Of a stretch of DNA of 64,000 nt, positions 1-9,102 are shown piece by piece (positions within the stretch are counted from its first letter, which is position 1; the number at the start of each line of letters is the position of its first letter). The position numbers and the translations under genes are program-made. This stretch comes from Labedella phragmitis. GTDB taxonomy: Bacteria; Actinomycetota; Actinomycetes; Actinomycetales; Microbacteriaceae. The stretch is from contig NZ_RZNB01000001.1 in the NCBI RefSeq assembly GCF_004078635.1, positions 558,001 through 622,000 on the forward strand, written 5' to 3'. Under the pieces are notes generated by a model, which was not told the DNA's origin, searched no databases, and saw nothing but the letters and a program-made list of their open reading frames with translations.

Positions 1-1
1 G

Positions 2-778
2 GGCGGCATCGACCCGCGACACGACCCGATCTTCCAGCGCGGCTACGATCCGGCTGTCCACGGCGGCCCACGGGACGAGGTGCCGGTGCCGTCGACCCGG
101 CGGTCGCGTGCACGACGGGATGCCGACCTCGACCTCTTCGCACCGCCGTCCTCCCAGTCGCCGGACGCGAGCGGAACGGCGGCCCCGGGCGGGGTTCCCC
201 CCGAGTCGAGGCCGAGGTGGGGGAGCGACGACCCGTTGCCCCCGCCCGTCGCGGAGCGCCCGACCCGCATGGTGCCGCCTCCCGGCGCGCCCGCCGAGGA
301 GGAGCCCGAGGACTTCCTCGCGCGCGCGCCGAAGGTCGCGGACGCCGGTGAGGCACGGTCGAACCCCCGAACGGAGTCGAGGGACACGGACGCCGCACCG
401 ACGGCGCCGTGGCGGAACCCCTACCTCCTGGGGCTCGTCATCGGCGGGGCGGTCCTCGCGGTCGCCGGCTTCCAGATGTTCCGGGCCGCCCTCGAGACGA
501 TCTACGTCGACTTCGCCCAGACGGGATTCATCTTCGGCGGCGGGGACACGGGCTCGGACGAGGACGCGGACCCGACGGCGGAACTCGTGTCGATGCAGCT
601 CGGCTGGTCGCTCGGTCCGCTCCTGTTCGTCGTCGGGCTCGCGGCGATCCTCGCGGTCGTGATCTTCGTCGCGGTCCGTTGGCGTCCCGTCGGGAGGGCG
701 GACGAGCGCGGCCCGGCCGCGGACGGTGGCGGCGACGAGTCTCACGGGAACACCGACGGGACGGGCGCTCGACCGTGA
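2..778 (+). CDS. Membrane protein of unknown function, 5' end outside window (cassette gene A)
   Basis: The frame is open from the left edge to a TGA at 776-778, so the true start probably lies upstream; GTG at 80 is the first visible start candidate. The first ~400 bases encode a charged, proline-rich segment. Two hydrophobic segments follow (about 421-480 and 613-683), separated by an acidic loop rich in Asp and Glu. I do not recognise a named family. The gene at 1845-2222 has the same plan and similar residues around both membrane segments, so the two are paralogs. The stop overlaps the next gene's GTG by four bases, implying translational coupling. Confidence 0.7.
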   Translation, partial: GGIDPRHDPIFQRGYDPAVHGGPRDEVPVPSTRRSRARRDADLDLFAPPSSQSPDASGTAAPGGVPPESRPRWGSDDPLPPPVAERPTRMVPPPGAPAEEEPEDFLARAPKVADAGEARSNPRTESRDTDAAPTAPWRNPYLLGLVIGGAVLAVAGFQMFRAALETIYVDFAQTGFIFGGGDTGSDEDADPTAELVSMQLGWSLGPLLFVVGLAAILAVVIFVAVRWRPVGRADERGPAADGGGDESHGNTDGTGARP

Positions 779-1233
779 GGCGCACCGTGAGGTCCCGGCG
801 GATCGTCCTCCTCGTGGTGGCCTCCCTCGCGGTCGTCCTCCTCCTCGGCGGAGCCGCTCTCGTGGCCACCGACGCCCGCTCGCGCGCGGCCGCCGCGACC
901 GGCGTCGTGGATGAGCTCCGCGAGTTCTACAGCGGGCAGGAGGGATACGACGTGGGCGAGCCCGCCAGACTCGCCCGTCTCGTGATGGCCGACTCGCTCG
1001 CGAACGACGGGCCGACACCCGTGCTCTTCACCGACCAGGAGGCGGACTACCGCGACGCCCGGTATGGCGCGTTCGGCGGCATCTTCACCTACCTCCCGCT
1101 GCAGCGACCGTGGGCTCCGCGCCTCGTGATCGTGCCCATCGCGGCGGGAGCGGCCCTCGGCGTCCTCGTGGTCCTGCTGCAGGCCGCAGCGTGGTCACCT
1201 CGTCCGCGGCGCGAGCGCTCACCGCGATCGTGA
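775..1233 (+). CDS. Small membrane protein of unknown function (cassette gene B)
   Basis: A 152-residue protein starting at GTG 775, which overlaps the previous stop in a GTGA. There is an N-terminal membrane anchor (residues ~8-28), an extracytoplasmic domain of ~90 residues, and a second membrane segment near the C-terminus. The motifs MADSLANDG, FGG and RPWAPRLV recur in the genes at 1230 and 2219, so these three are paralogs. No enzymatic motif is visible. An in-frame GTG at 787 is an alternative start, but the overlap favours 775. Confidence 0.72.
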   Translation: MRRTVRSRRIVLLVVASLAVVLLLGGAALVATDARSRAAAATGVVDELREFYSGQEGYDVGEPARLARLVMADSLANDGPTPVLFTDQEADYRDARYGAFGGIFTYLPLQRPWAPRLVIVPIAAGAALGVLVVLLQAAAWSPRPRRERSPRS

Positions 1234-1730
1234 CCCGGATCTCCAGCCGGTCGTTCCTCTCCGTCGTCGCGGTGGTCCTCATCGTCGTCGGCGTCGGCCT
1301 CGTCTGGGTCGACGCCCGGGCGAGGATCGACGCGGTGGGAGCCACGATCCGCTCGGCGACGTCGCAGCAGGCGGGTGTCGAGTACTACCGCGACCTCGTC
1401 GACACCCCCGAGTTCCGGCGGTGGGTAGTCATCGACGCTCTCGTGAACGACACCACCCCGCGCGTGTCGATCGTGCAGGAGGGCGACGCCGTCCTCATCC
1501 GTGCCGGGGCGTTTGGCACGGGGCTGTTCGAATCGCCGCGACCGCGGCCGTGGTCACCCCGCTTCGTCACCGTGCCGCTGATCATCGGGGTGGTCCTCGG
1601 GATCGCCCTGACACTCGACGCCGCGGCGCATCACACGCCCGTCCGACCCCGTGCTCCACGGGCCGGTCGACGCCCCGCGATGCACACTCCGCCACCTCCT
1701 GGCGAGGAGTTCCGTCACCGCAGGGCCTGA
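1230..1730 (+). CDS. Small membrane protein, paralog of the preceding gene (cassette gene C)
   Basis: A 166-residue protein. I place the start at GTG 1230 because it overlaps the upstream TGA in a GTGA, like its neighbours; the frame stays open further upstream. It has an N-terminal membrane segment, a middle domain with VIDALVND and FGTG...RPWSPRFV, and a second membrane segment followed by a basic, proline-rich tail. The motifs match the products at 775-1233 and 2219-2719. Function is unknown. Physical coupling suggests that the encoded proteins act as one membrane complex. Confidence 0.7.
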   Translation: MTRISSRSFLSVVAVVLIVVGVGLVWVDARARIDAVGATIRSATSQQAGVEYYRDLVDTPEFRRWVVIDALVNDTTPRVSIVQEGDAVLIRAGAFGTGLFESPRPRPWSPRFVTVPLIIGVVLGIALTLDAAAHHTPVRPRAPRAGRRPAMHTPPPPGEEFRHRRA

Positions 1731-1844
1731 GGGATACTGACGGAAGATGCCTCGCGAGTCGTGGCCAGCACGTCGTCGACGACGGACATCCGGGAGTGCG
1801 ACTCCGCCCCGCGTCTCGCTCCCTCGAGGGTGGGAGGTGCGGCG

Positions 1845-2222
1845 ATGGACGATATCGACGGACCGGCTGGCGGCGAGCGGCCCGTCCCGGACGGCGCGAC
1901 CGGTCGGCCGAGGGATCGTTCACGCCGCGAGCCGAGTCCCCGGTGGAATCCGCATGTCGTCGTGCTCGTCGTCGGCGGGTTCGCGCTCATCGCCATGGGA
2001 GTGCGCTTGTACCGCTCCGCCCTCGACGTCGTGTACTCGGATTTCACGAGTCGCGGCACGCACGGGCTTTCGGACGTCGAGGACGGGGATGCGGCCCGTG
2101 ACCTCGTCGCCATGCAGGTCGAGTGGACCGTCGGCCCCCTCCTCATCGCCTTCGGGATCCTCTCGGTCCTCGTCGGGGTGACCGTGCTGGCCGTGCGGTT
2201 CCGACGGGGAGCATCACGATGA
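1845..2222 (+). CDS. Small membrane protein, second copy of cassette gene A
   Basis: A 125-residue protein. ATG 1845 is preceded by GGGAGG at 1832-1837 with 7 nt spacing, a good ribosome binding site that decides against upstream in-frame starts. It has a hydrophilic N-terminus and two membrane segments around an acidic loop. LVAMQVEWTVGPLL closely parallels LVSMQLGWSLGPLL in the gene ending at 778. The stop overlaps the next ATG (ATGA at 2219-2222). Function unknown. Confidence 0.72.
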   Translation: MDDIDGPAGGERPVPDGATGRPRDRSRREPSPRWNPHVVVLVVGGFALIAMGVRLYRSALDVVYSDFTSRGTHGLSDVEDGDAARDLVAMQVEWTVGPLLIAFGILSVLVGVTVLAVRFRRGASR

Positions 2223-2719
2223 TCGCGGGTGCGCGGCGGCTCATCGGCGGCGTCGTCGGCGCCGTGCTCTCGGTCGTGCTCATCGGCGCCGGAATCGTGC
2301 TCGTCTTCGCGGACGCGCAGGACCGGCTCGCCGCCGCGACGCGCATCGCCATCCAGTCGGAGGCCCTCGACGAGGCGCCCGTGCTGACACCGCCGGAGAT
2401 CGTCGCCCGCACGATCGTCGTCGACTCGATCTCGCTCGACGGTCCGCTGCCGCGCTATTCCATCGTGTTCGTCGACGCAGCGGGTTTCCGCACGACGATC
2501 GACGACCCCGACGGACTCGTGTTCGTCGACGAGAGCGGGTACCAGTACGTCTCGTACGGATCGTTTGGCGGGATGGGCACGGGGTCGCCCGTCCCCCTGC
2601 CGAGGCCGTGGATCCCGCGGCTCGTCACCGGCGTCCTCGCTGCGGGTCTCGCTCTCGCCGTCGCGACGGGAGCCGGCCTCGCGCTCACGTGGTCGCCCCA
2701 ACGCCCGGCCCGACCGTGA
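2219..2719 (+). CDS. Small membrane protein, second copy of cassette gene B
   Basis: A 166-residue protein starting at ATG 2219, overlapping the upstream stop. It has an N-terminal membrane anchor, an extracytoplasmic domain with VDSISLDGPLPR and YGSFGGMG, then LPRPWIPRLV leading into a second membrane segment. These are the motifs of the products at 775 and 1230, with ~15 extra residues in the middle domain. It ends 18 bases before the convergent lipid kinase. Function unknown. Confidence 0.72.
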   Translation: MIAGARRLIGGVVGAVLSVVLIGAGIVLVFADAQDRLAAATRIAIQSEALDEAPVLTPPEIVARTIVVDSISLDGPLPRYSIVFVDAAGFRTTIDDPDGLVFVDESGYQYVSYGSFGGMGTGSPVPLPRPWIPRLVTGVLAAGLALAVATGAGLALTWSPQRPARP

Positions 2720-2737
2720 CTCCGGTCCCTGCGGTGG

Positions 2738-3727
2738 TCACGCCACGGGGAGCGGGACGCGCACGGCGAGGGCGCCCGGTCGCGTCGAGAACGCGACGGC
2801 CGTCCCGGAACCGAAGTCGTCGCCGTCGAGCTCGACCTCGTTCGGGTCGTCGAGGCCGATCGTCACTCCGGCGCTGCGGAGGTACGTGATGGTCTTGCCG
2901 GCGCCCCCGCGCCGGTTCGCCTCGATGATCTGTCGGCCGATGCTGAACCGGCGGAGCGCGCGGTTCTGCCAGGAGACGCGGCGCCACACCTGGAGCCAAC
3001 CCACGAGGCCCTTCGGCTGCAGGACCGCGATGTCGAGGAGCCCGTCGTCGACGGAAGCGCCCGGCAGCAGCTCGATCCCACCCGGGAGCAGACCGCAATT
3101 GCCGACGATGACGGTGGACACGTGCGCGCTGTGCTCGTTGTGCCCCTGCAGGCGGTACCGCACGCGGAACGGTCGCGAGACCGGGATGGCCCGGAGACCG
3201 GCGTCGACGTACGCGAGCCAGCCGACGGCGCGCTTGAGCGCCGGATTCGTGTTCGCCATGATCTGCGCGTCGATCCCGACACCGGCCATCACGAGGAACG
3301 CGTGGGAATCCGTGGAGCCGTCGCCCCGCGCGATGCGCGCCTCGCCGATGTCGATGTCGCGAGTGGCGCCCGTGAACGCGATCGTGACGCTGCGGGAGAC
3401 GTCGGACAGGGGGAGGTCGAGATTGCGCGCGAGCAGATTGCCCGTCCCCGACGGCAGGATTCCGAGAGGGACACCCGTCCCGACGAGCGCTTCCGAAACC
3501 GAACGCACCGTGCCGTCACCACCCGCGGCCATCACGAGCCCGGCGCCGGCCTCCACGAGAATCCGCGCGAGCCCGGCCCCCGGATCCTCGACGCTCGTCG
3601 CGACCCACCGCGTCTCGCCCCAGCCCTCGGCGACGGCCGTGAGCTCCACGATCGGTCGCAGAGCATCGACGTCGATCTTCACGGGGTTGTAGACGACCGC
3701 GGCCCACCGAGAACCCGCAGCACCCAT
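2738..3727 (-). CDS. Diacylglycerol kinase family lipid kinase
   Basis: A 329-residue protein of the DAGK catalytic-domain family, which phosphorylates lipids with ATP in membrane phospholipid turnover. The N-terminus carries VVYNPVK and then [11 protein letters not shown], the glycine-rich nucleotide-binding motif of the family, followed by [16 protein letters not shown], the second conserved motif. Length is typical. The start ATG at 3727 has a TAGGTT -10 hexamer (3734-3739 on this strand) 6 nt upstream, so the mRNA may be leaderless. The gene is divergent from serS, with 34 bp between start codons. The exact lipid substrate cannot be read from sequence. Confidence 0.92.
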   Translation of the reverse strand: MGAAGSRWAAVVYNPVKIDVDALRPIVELTAVAEGWGETRWVATSVEDPGAGLARILVEAGAGLVMAAGGDGTVRSVSEALVGTGVPLGILPSGTGNLLARNLDLPLSDVSRSVTIAFTGATRDIDIGEARIARGDGSTDSHAFLVMAGVGIDAQIMANTNPALKRAVGWLAYVDAGLRAIPVSRPFRVRYRLQGHNEHSAHVSTVIVGNCGLLPGGIELLPGASVDDGLLDIAVLQPKGLVGWLQVWRRVSWQNRALRRFSIGRQIIEANRRGGAGKTITYLRSAGVTIGLDDPNEVELDGDDFGSGTAVAFSTRPGALAVRVPLPVA

Positions 3728-3761
3728 GAGGACAACCTACCCGGCGCATAGACTGGACCGC

Positions 3762-5027
3762 GTGATCGATCCAGTGCTCTTGCGTGAGAACCCCGACCTC
3801 GTTCGACGCTCGCAGGAGGCGCGTGGAGCCTCCGTCGAGGTCGTCTCGGAGGCGCTCGAGGCCGACGCGGCCAAGCGCGCGGCCATCACCCGGTTCGAGA
3901 CGCTCCGTGCCGAGCAGAACGCCCACGGCAAGCGCGTCGCGCAAGCACCCAAGGAGGAGAAGGCCGCTCTCGTGGCCGAGGCGAAGGGCCTCTCCGAGCA
4001 GGTGAAGGCGGCGCAGCAGGAGCAGAACGAGGCCGACGAGCGTTACGCCGCGGCCGTCGCGCAGATCCAGAACATCGTGCTCGACGGCGTGCCGGCCGGA
4101 GGAGAGGACGACTTCGTCACCCTGCGTGAGGTGGGGGACAAGCCGGCGTTCGACTTCGAACCGCGCGACCACCTCGAGATCGGTGAGCTCCTCGACGCGA
4201 TCGACATGACGCGCGGCACGAAGGTGTCCGGCTCGCGCTTCTACTTCCTCAAGGGCATCGGCGCGCGCCTCGAGCTCGCGCTCATGAACCTCGCGCTCGA
4301 TCGCGCCCTCGAGGCCGGCTTCATCCCGCTCATCACTCCGACGCTCGTGAAGCCGGAGATCATGGCGGGCACGGGCTTCCTCGGGGCCCACTCGGACGAG
4401 ATCTACTACCTGCAGGACGACGACCTCTACCTCACGGGCACGAGCGAGGTGGCGCTCGCGGGCTACCATGCCGACGAGATCCTCGACCTCTCCGACGGGG
4501 CCCTCCGCTACGCCGGCTGGTCGACGTGCTACCGCCGCGAGGCCGGCTCCTACGGCAAGGACACCCGCGGCATCATCCGCGTGCACCAGTTCAACAAGCT
4601 CGAGATGTTCGTGCACACCACTCCGGACGACGCTGCGGCGGAGCACGAACGCCTGCTCGGCTATCAGGAGCGCATGATGACGGACCTCGGCCTGTCGTAC
4701 CGCGTCATCGACACCGCAGCGGGCGATCTCGGTTCGAGCGCCGCCCGGAAATTCGACGTCGAGGCGTGGGTGCCGACGCAGGACGCGTACCGCGAGCTCA
4801 CCTCCACCTCGAACTGCACGACGTACCAGGCTCGGCGTCTCGGCATCCGCTCGCGCGGCGAGGACGGCAAGACGAGCCCCGTCGCGACGCTCAACGGCAC
4901 CCTCGCGACGACGCGCTGGCTCGTCGCGATCCTCGAGACCCATCAGCAGGAGGACGGCTCCGTCATCATCCCCGAGGTGTTGCGCCCCTATCTCGGCGGC
5001 CTCGACGTCGCGAAGCCCGTCCGATGA
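3762..5027 (+). CDS. serS: Serine--tRNA ligase
   Basis: A 421-residue cytoplasmic class II aminoacyl-tRNA synthetase that charges tRNA-Ser. It begins [17 protein letters not shown], the usual N-terminus, followed by the coiled-coil tRNA arm (~residues 30-100). The catalytic core contains TGTSEVAL (residues ~225-235), the class II motif 2 region around [14 protein letters not shown], and the C-terminal motif 3 [16 protein letters not shown] chose GTG 3762 because an earlier ATG at 3726 overlaps the divergent gene, and TAGACT at 3749-3754 sits 7 nt upstream, fitting a leaderless start. It is coupled to the HAD gene by ATGA. Confidence 0.97.
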   Translation: MIDPVLLRENPDLVRRSQEARGASVEVVSEALEADAAKRAAITRFETLRAEQNAHGKRVAQAPKEEKAALVAEAKGLSEQVKAAQQEQNEADERYAAAVAQIQNIVLDGVPAGGEDDFVTLREVGDKPAFDFEPRDHLEIGELLDAIDMTRGTKVSGSRFYFLKGIGARLELALMNLALDRALEAGFIPLITPTLVKPEIMAGTGFLGAHSDEIYYLQDDDLYLTGTSEVALAGYHADEILDLSDGALRYAGWSTCYRREAGSYGKDTRGIIRVHQFNKLEMFVHTTPDDAAAEHERLLGYQERMMTDLGLSYRVIDTAAGDLGSSAARKFDVEAWVPTQDAYRELTSTSNCTTYQARRLGIRSRGEDGKTSPVATLNGTLATTRWLVAILETHQQEDGSVIIPEVLRPYLGGLDVAKPVR

Positions 5028-5863
5028 GCGGTGCGAAGCGACTCGTCGCGCTCGACATCGACGGAACGGTCCTCGGGGAGGACGGTTCGCTGTCGGACGT
5101 GGTCCGCGACGCGGTGCGCTCGATCGTGTCCGACGCCGTCGTCGTCACGCTCGCGACGGGCCGCAGCTGGGACTCGACGAAGCCCGTCCTCGACATGCTG
5201 GGACTCGAGCCGGAGTATGTCGTGTGCGCCAACGGTGCGCTTGTGCTGAAGCGCGACCCCGACGAATCGTCGGGCTACCGCCGTCACCTCATCGAGACGT
5301 TCGACGCGGCAGAGGTGCTCGAGACGATCCGTACGAACCTCGACGACGGGCGCTACATGGTCGAGCTCCCGGACGGGTCCCGCAAGTACACCGAGGGCAT
5401 GGACGACTGGAACCTCGACAACGCCGAGCAGGTCCCGTTCGAACGGCTTTCGGACGAGCCGGTCCTCCGCGTCGTGGTCGTGTCGCCCGACCAGGGCGAG
5501 CAGGAGTTCCTCGAGAGCGTCGAGCGAATGGGACTCCATCGGGTCGCGTACTCGATCGGGTGGACGGCCTGGCTCGACATCGCGCCGCAAGGAGTCAACA
5601 AGTCGACGGCGCTCGAGCACGTCCGCGAAGCCCTCGACGTCGCACGTGACAACGTGTTCGTCGCGGGGGACGGCCGCAACGACATCGAGATGTTCGAGTG
5701 GGCCGTGGCGGGCGGCGGCACGGCCGTCGCGATGGGGCAGGCGCCTGACGAGGTCGTGACCGCAGCGAACGCGCGCACGGGCACGGTCGACGAGGACGGC
5801 CTCGCCGCAGCGCTCGTGGAGCACCTCGGCGCCGGAGCGCCGGAGTCGTCCGTGGCACGCTGA
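5024..5863 (+). CDS. HAD-superfamily (Cof-type) hydrolase
   Basis: A 279-residue Cof/YidA-like phosphatase. Motif I is LDIDGTVLG near the N-terminus with the nucleophilic and acid/base Asp pair, motif II is TLATGRSW, and motif III/IV is [15 protein letters not shown] near residue 215. A cap domain lies between. Members act on sugar phosphates, flavin or other small phosphate esters; the substrate is not predictable here. The start ATG 5024 overlaps the serS stop, so the two are co-translated. A GC-rich hairpin lies 17 bases after the stop. Confidence 0.9.
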   Translation: MSGAKRLVALDIDGTVLGEDGSLSDVVRDAVRSIVSDAVVVTLATGRSWDSTKPVLDMLGLEPEYVVCANGALVLKRDPDESSGYRRHLIETFDAAEVLETIRTNLDDGRYMVELPDGSRKYTEGMDDWNLDNAEQVPFERLSDEPVLRVVVVSPDQGEQEFLESVERMGLHRVAYSIGWTAWLDIAPQGVNKSTALEHVREALDVARDNVFVAGDGRNDIEMFEWAVAGGGTAVAMGQAPDEVVTAANARTGTVDEDGLAAALVEHLGAGAPESSVAR

Positions 5864-5879
5864 CGCGCCTTTCCGCGAC

Positions 5880-5899
5880 GCGCCGGCCTGCGCCGGCGC
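5880..5899. terminator. GC-rich hairpin between convergent genes
   Basis: GCGCCGGC at 5880-5887 pairs perfectly with 5892-5899 across a 4-nt CTGC loop. It sits between the HAD gene stop (5863) and the stop of the convergent LuxR-type gene (5908). There is no U-tract, so it is an inferred actinobacterial-style terminator usable by either strand. Confidence 0.5.
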
Positions 5900-5907
5900 T
5901 GGACCGC

Positions 5908-7440
5908 TTACCGGGGTGGCTGTGGCCTCAGGCCCGCGCGGTGCGCGATGTCCGCCGCCTCTTGGCGGGAGTTCACCCCGAGTTTCCGATAGAGCCGGCG
6001 CACCGTCGTCTTGAGTGTGTTCGGGCTCACGAAGAGGTCTCCCGCGATGACGGCGAGCGAGCGGTCGGAGACGAGCTGGACGAGGACCTCCTGCTCCCTC
6101 TTGCTGAGGGTCGAGAGGAGTGCCGCCTCTCCGCCGCCGACGACGGACGCTGAGACGGGCACCCCGCGGCTGCCGGCGAGATCCTCGAGGGCGTCGACGT
6201 CGATCAGATCGTACGTTCGGAAGAGTCCCTCGCGATCGATGATCGCGCGCGCCCGCTCGAAGTGCTCCGAAGCCGCACTGCTCCGGTTCAGCCCGGCCGC
6301 GGCCGCTGCGTGAAGCAGGAGCGCAGCGGCGCGGATCCGCGGGCTCGCTTCCGGTCCGATGGCATGCTGCGTCATGTCGATGACGGCGTGGAAGGCGCCC
6401 CGCCGGTACGCGGCGATGGCGTTGAGCGCGGCATCGCCCGGAGTGGTCCATTCCCGCTCGTCGACGCCGAAACGGCCGAGGTTCACAGCGGCGGCCCTCA
6501 GGTAGTGCGCGTTCATCGCGCCTCCGGCGATGGCCGGCGGCCTCCGGGCGAGCTCGACCTCCAGGTCGGCCTCGACGAGCGCGCGTTCCTCTGCCGTCGC
6601 GGCGTGGGTGGACCTCACCCACAGGGCCGCCGCCCAATAGTCGCCGATCGGGTGGACGCTCATCCTGGCGAGGTCGACGGCGGCGGCGCCGCGGTCGCCC
6701 CCGTCCGTATGGATGAGGGCGGCGGTGAGGTGGATGACCGCGTCGTACCCCACCTGAGCCTCGCCCGTGTCGCGAGCCCGTCGCAACCAGTCCTGCGCCG
6801 CCCTCAGCCGCCCGCGTTCGGCGAGATACCAGGCGAGGTGTCCCGCGGCTCGTCTCCCCGCTTGGTGCTGCTCGGTGTGAAGGGCGAGCCGGTACGACTC
6901 CTCGTACTCGTGGTGGGCCTCTCCTCGACCGTCACCGGCGGTCTCGAGCGATCTCCCCCACTGCACGAACAGATGGGGGAGATGCTGCAGGAGTTTCGCG
7001 GTCTCGACGTCCGAGGCGGCCTCGAACCGTCGTCGCGCGTCCGCAGCAGATGCCCGTGCATCCGCGAAGTCGCCGCGCATGCGTTGTGTCGCGGACGTTC
7101 CCGTGAGGATCACGAGCTGTTGGGCGAGCGTCGACCCGCTCGCGGGAGTGATCGAGAACTGCTGGGTCCGCTCGACGCGATCCGGATCCGTCTCGGCGAC
7201 GAGCTGCTGCAGATAGTTCGCCGCCACGATCAGGCCGGGATTGTCGATCAGGATCTCGCCGGGAAGGGCTCGGACGGCGTCGAGGAGTTCAGCCGGGGCG
7301 GTGGCGGAGTAGCGATCCCACGCTGACCCGATGAGGGCCGCGGCCGCTTGCGCGCCGTTCCGGGCTACCTCGTCGAGCACTCGCTCGCGGAGCGTTCCGC
7401 GGCTTTCGTGGCTCGGTGGCTCGGTTTCGTTCGCTGTCAC
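5908..7440 (-). CDS. Large LuxR-family transcriptional regulator
   Basis: A 510-residue regulator. The C-terminal ~65 residues form a LuxR/NarL helix-turn-helix (LSKREQEVLVQLVSDRSLAVIAGDLFVSPNTLKTTVRRLYRKLGV). The rest is Ala-rich helical sequence resembling the TPR-like arm of MalT/LAL-type regulators, but I see no N-terminal Walker A motif, so it is not a full STAND ATPase. I chose GTG 7440 because GGAGGGGAGG lies just upstream; an ATG 30 bases earlier would put that site inside the gene. It faces away from the iron transporter, 618 bp distant, so regulation of that operon is not implied. Confidence 0.85.
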   Translation of the reverse strand: MTANETEPPSHESRGTLRERVLDEVARNGAQAAAALIGSAWDRYSATAPAELLDAVRALPGEILIDNPGLIVAANYLQQLVAETDPDRVERTQQFSITPASGSTLAQQLVILTGTSATQRMRGDFADARASAADARRRFEAASDVETAKLLQHLPHLFVQWGRSLETAGDGRGEAHHEYEESYRLALHTEQHQAGRRAAGHLAWYLAERGRLRAAQDWLRRARDTGEAQVGYDAVIHLTAALIHTDGGDRGAAAVDLARMSVHPIGDYWAAALWVRSTHAATAEERALVEADLEVELARRPPAIAGGAMNAHYLRAAAVNLGRFGVDEREWTTPGDAALNAIAAYRRGAFHAVIDMTQHAIGPEASPRIRAAALLLHAAAAAGLNRSSAASEHFERARAIIDREGLFRTYDLIDVDALEDLAGSRGVPVSASVVGGGEAALLSTLSKREQEVLVQLVSDRSLAVIAGDLFVSPNTLKTTVRRLYRKLGVNSRQEAADIAHRAGLRPQPPR

Positions 7441-8014
7441 GCGACCTCCCCTCCTCGAGGTGAACGCCACCGATCGACCTCACCTCGCATCGACGGCACA
7501 ACCGTGAGTATCGCCGTCGACCCCCTCAGGACTAGCACAATCCGGTCCCGTTGTGGAGGCAGGCGTCGATCGCTGACGGACACTCGAGCGGAAAGTCGTG
7601 GCCGGCCGACCGCCGGGAATTTTCGGTGATCGTCACCCGTCCGGGGGGCATGAGCCGCACGGGAGGGTGACCCGGGGGGTGAATTTATCCGTCACGTGGC
7701 GTACTCAGGGGACGCCCGCGGGAGACTCATCCTCGGGATCGATGTTTCGACACTCTCCGCCGAGCAGGTCACGCGTTTCGGGTACGTGGCGACCAGCCGC
7801 GGAGAGGGGGCGACCGGTGGCGCCGGTTCGTCCGCCTCGTCGATCTCGCCAGGCGCGCAACAGAGCGTCAACCCGACCCGCGCCTTCGGGGGCGCGGGTC
7901 GGGGCGCATCCGCGATCGACCCGCGACGGCGGGGTGCGATGCGAGGGTGCGGCCGCGCGCCCGGTCGCGGAGGTTGATCGTCCGCATGCACTTTTCGATA
8001 CGGCGAGGATGCGC
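7441..8014. other. Long non-coding gap between LuxR-type gene and siderophore operon
   Basis: This ~570-bp stretch holds no frame with convincing codon use or recognisable homology; the open frames in it are low-complexity Arg/Pro/Ser translations of GC-rich DNA. It does contain a perfect 13-bp hairpin (7872-7903) and ends at the iron box at 8015. It may hold regulatory DNA or a small RNA, but I cannot show a promoter for one. Confidence 0.5.
7872..7903 (+). terminator. Perfect 13-bp hairpin in intergenic gap
   Basis: CCCGACCCGCGCC (7872-7884) pairs perfectly with 7891-7903 across a 6-nt TTCGGG loop. No annotated gene ends just before it, since the flanking LuxR-type gene is transcribed away. 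It lies ~110 bp upstream of the iron box. It could end an unannotated short transcript or insulate the iron operon from upstream read-through. Confidence 0.5.
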
Positions 8015-8033
8015 TTAGGATAGGCAAGCCTAA
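8015..8033 (+). promoter_or_regulatory. IdeR/DtxR iron box
   Basis: TTAGGATAGGCAAGCCTAA matches the iron-box consensus TTAGGTTAGGCTAACCTAA at 16 of 19 positions, with perfect outer TTAGG/CCTAA arms. It lies 26 bp before the start of the siderophore-binding lipoprotein, where bound regulator would block RNA polymerase. By family knowledge, Fe(II)-loaded IdeR/DtxR represses such promoters, so the 8059-12047 operon should be induced by iron starvation. The regulator gene is not in this window. Confidence 0.9.
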
Positions 8034-8058
8034 TCCCACCACGTCTCGAAGGACTTCC

Positions 8059-9102
8059 GTGCGCGCTTCCCGCAGAACCCTCTCCCTCGTCGCCCTCGCG
8101 GCCGTCGGCACACTCGGCCTCGCCGCGTGCTCGAGCGGAAGCGACACCGCCTCGTCCGGATCCTCCGGCGGAGCGAGAGGGAGCGGCTTCCCGGTCACGG
8201 TCGAGCACGTCTTCGGAGAGACGGAGATCACGCAAGCGCCCGAGCGCGTCGCCACCGTCCAGTGGGCCAACCAGGACGTCGCGCTCGCCCTCGGCGTCGT
8301 ACCCGTCGGCATGCCGGCCCAGACCTACGGCGACGACGACGGCGACGGCATCCTCCCGTGGACGTACGAGAAGCTCGACGAACTCGGCGGCACGGACGAG
8401 CTCCCGGTCCTCTTCGACGAGACCTCGGCGCTCGACTTCGAGGCGGTCGCCGACACGACGCCCGACGTCATCCTCGGCGGCTACGGCGGATTCACGGAGG
8501 AGGACTACGAGACCCTCTCGCAGATCGCTCCGACGGTCGCGTACCCCGACGTGCCGTGGGGTGCCACGTGGCGCGAGATGGCCGAGCTCGACGGCGCGGC
8601 CCTCGGCATGGCCGACGAGGCCGACGCGCTCATCTCCGACATCGAGAAGCAGATCGCTGACGCCGTCGCGGCCGAGCCGGCCCTCGAGGGCAAGACCGCG
8701 ATGGTCGGGTACTTCACCCCCGGCGACCTCAGCAGCATCGGCTACTACTCGACCGACGATGCCCGCAACAAGTACCTCGCGGACTTCGGTTTCGAGACGC
8801 CCGAGAGCCTCGCGCAGCTCTCCGAGGAGAACGAGGAGTTCTTCGGCAGCGTGAGCGCCGAGAACGCCGACACCTTCGACGACGTCGACATCATGGTCGT
8901 CTACGGCGACGACTCCACGCTCCCGGCCCTGCAGGCGGACCCGCTGCTCTCGCAGATCCCCGCCGTTGCGAACGGTTCGGTCGTCGTGATGAACAACAGT
9001 CTCCCCATCGCCGCAGCCCTCTCGCCGACGGTCCTGTCGATCCCGTGGTCGCTCGACGAGTTCGTCGGGATGCTCGCGGACGCCGCCGAGAACGCCGAGT
9101 GA
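8059..9102 (+). CDS. Iron-siderophore ABC transporter, substrate-binding lipoprotein
   Basis: A 347-residue exported lipoprotein of the FecB/FhuD/FepB type. The signal peptide ends in the lipobox LAAC (residues ~22-25), then a Ser/Gly linker. The mature protein has the periplasmic-binding fold: VTVEHVFGETEI, ERVATVQWANQDVALALGVVPVG, and later PDVILGGYGGFTEEDYETLSQIAPTV. Start GTG 8059 places a normal signal peptide at the N-terminus. It is first in a four-gene operon (binding protein, two permeases, ATPase) with overlapping or near-abutting joints, under the iron box at 8015. The ligand is presumably a ferric siderophore; which one is unknown. Confidence 0.93.
   Translation: MRASRRTLSLVALAAVGTLGLAACSSGSDTASSGSSGGARGSGFPVTVEHVFGETEITQAPERVATVQWANQDVALALGVVPVGMPAQTYGDDDGDGILPWTYEKLDELGGTDELPVLFDETSALDFEAVADTTPDVILGGYGGFTEEDYETLSQIAPTVAYPDVPWGATWREMAELDGAALGMADEADALISDIEKQIADAVAAEPALEGKTAMVGYFTPGDLSSIGYYSTDDARNKYLADFGFETPESLAQLSEENEEFFGSVSAENADTFDDVDIMVVYGDDSTLPALQADPLLSQIPAVANGSVVVMNNSLPIAAALSPTVLSIPWSLDEFVGMLADAAENAE

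Noticed and set aside
3728-3761. T-box riboswitch upstream of serS
   Set aside because: Only 34 bp separate the two start codons; there is no room for a leader.
3516-4943. 475-codon minus-strand frame across serS
   Set aside because: serS is unmistakable on the plus strand; the minus frame is its shadow.
7598-8023. Open frames in the gap before the siderophore operon
   Set aside because: Arg/Pro/Ser-rich translations without codon bias, overlapping each other and the iron box.
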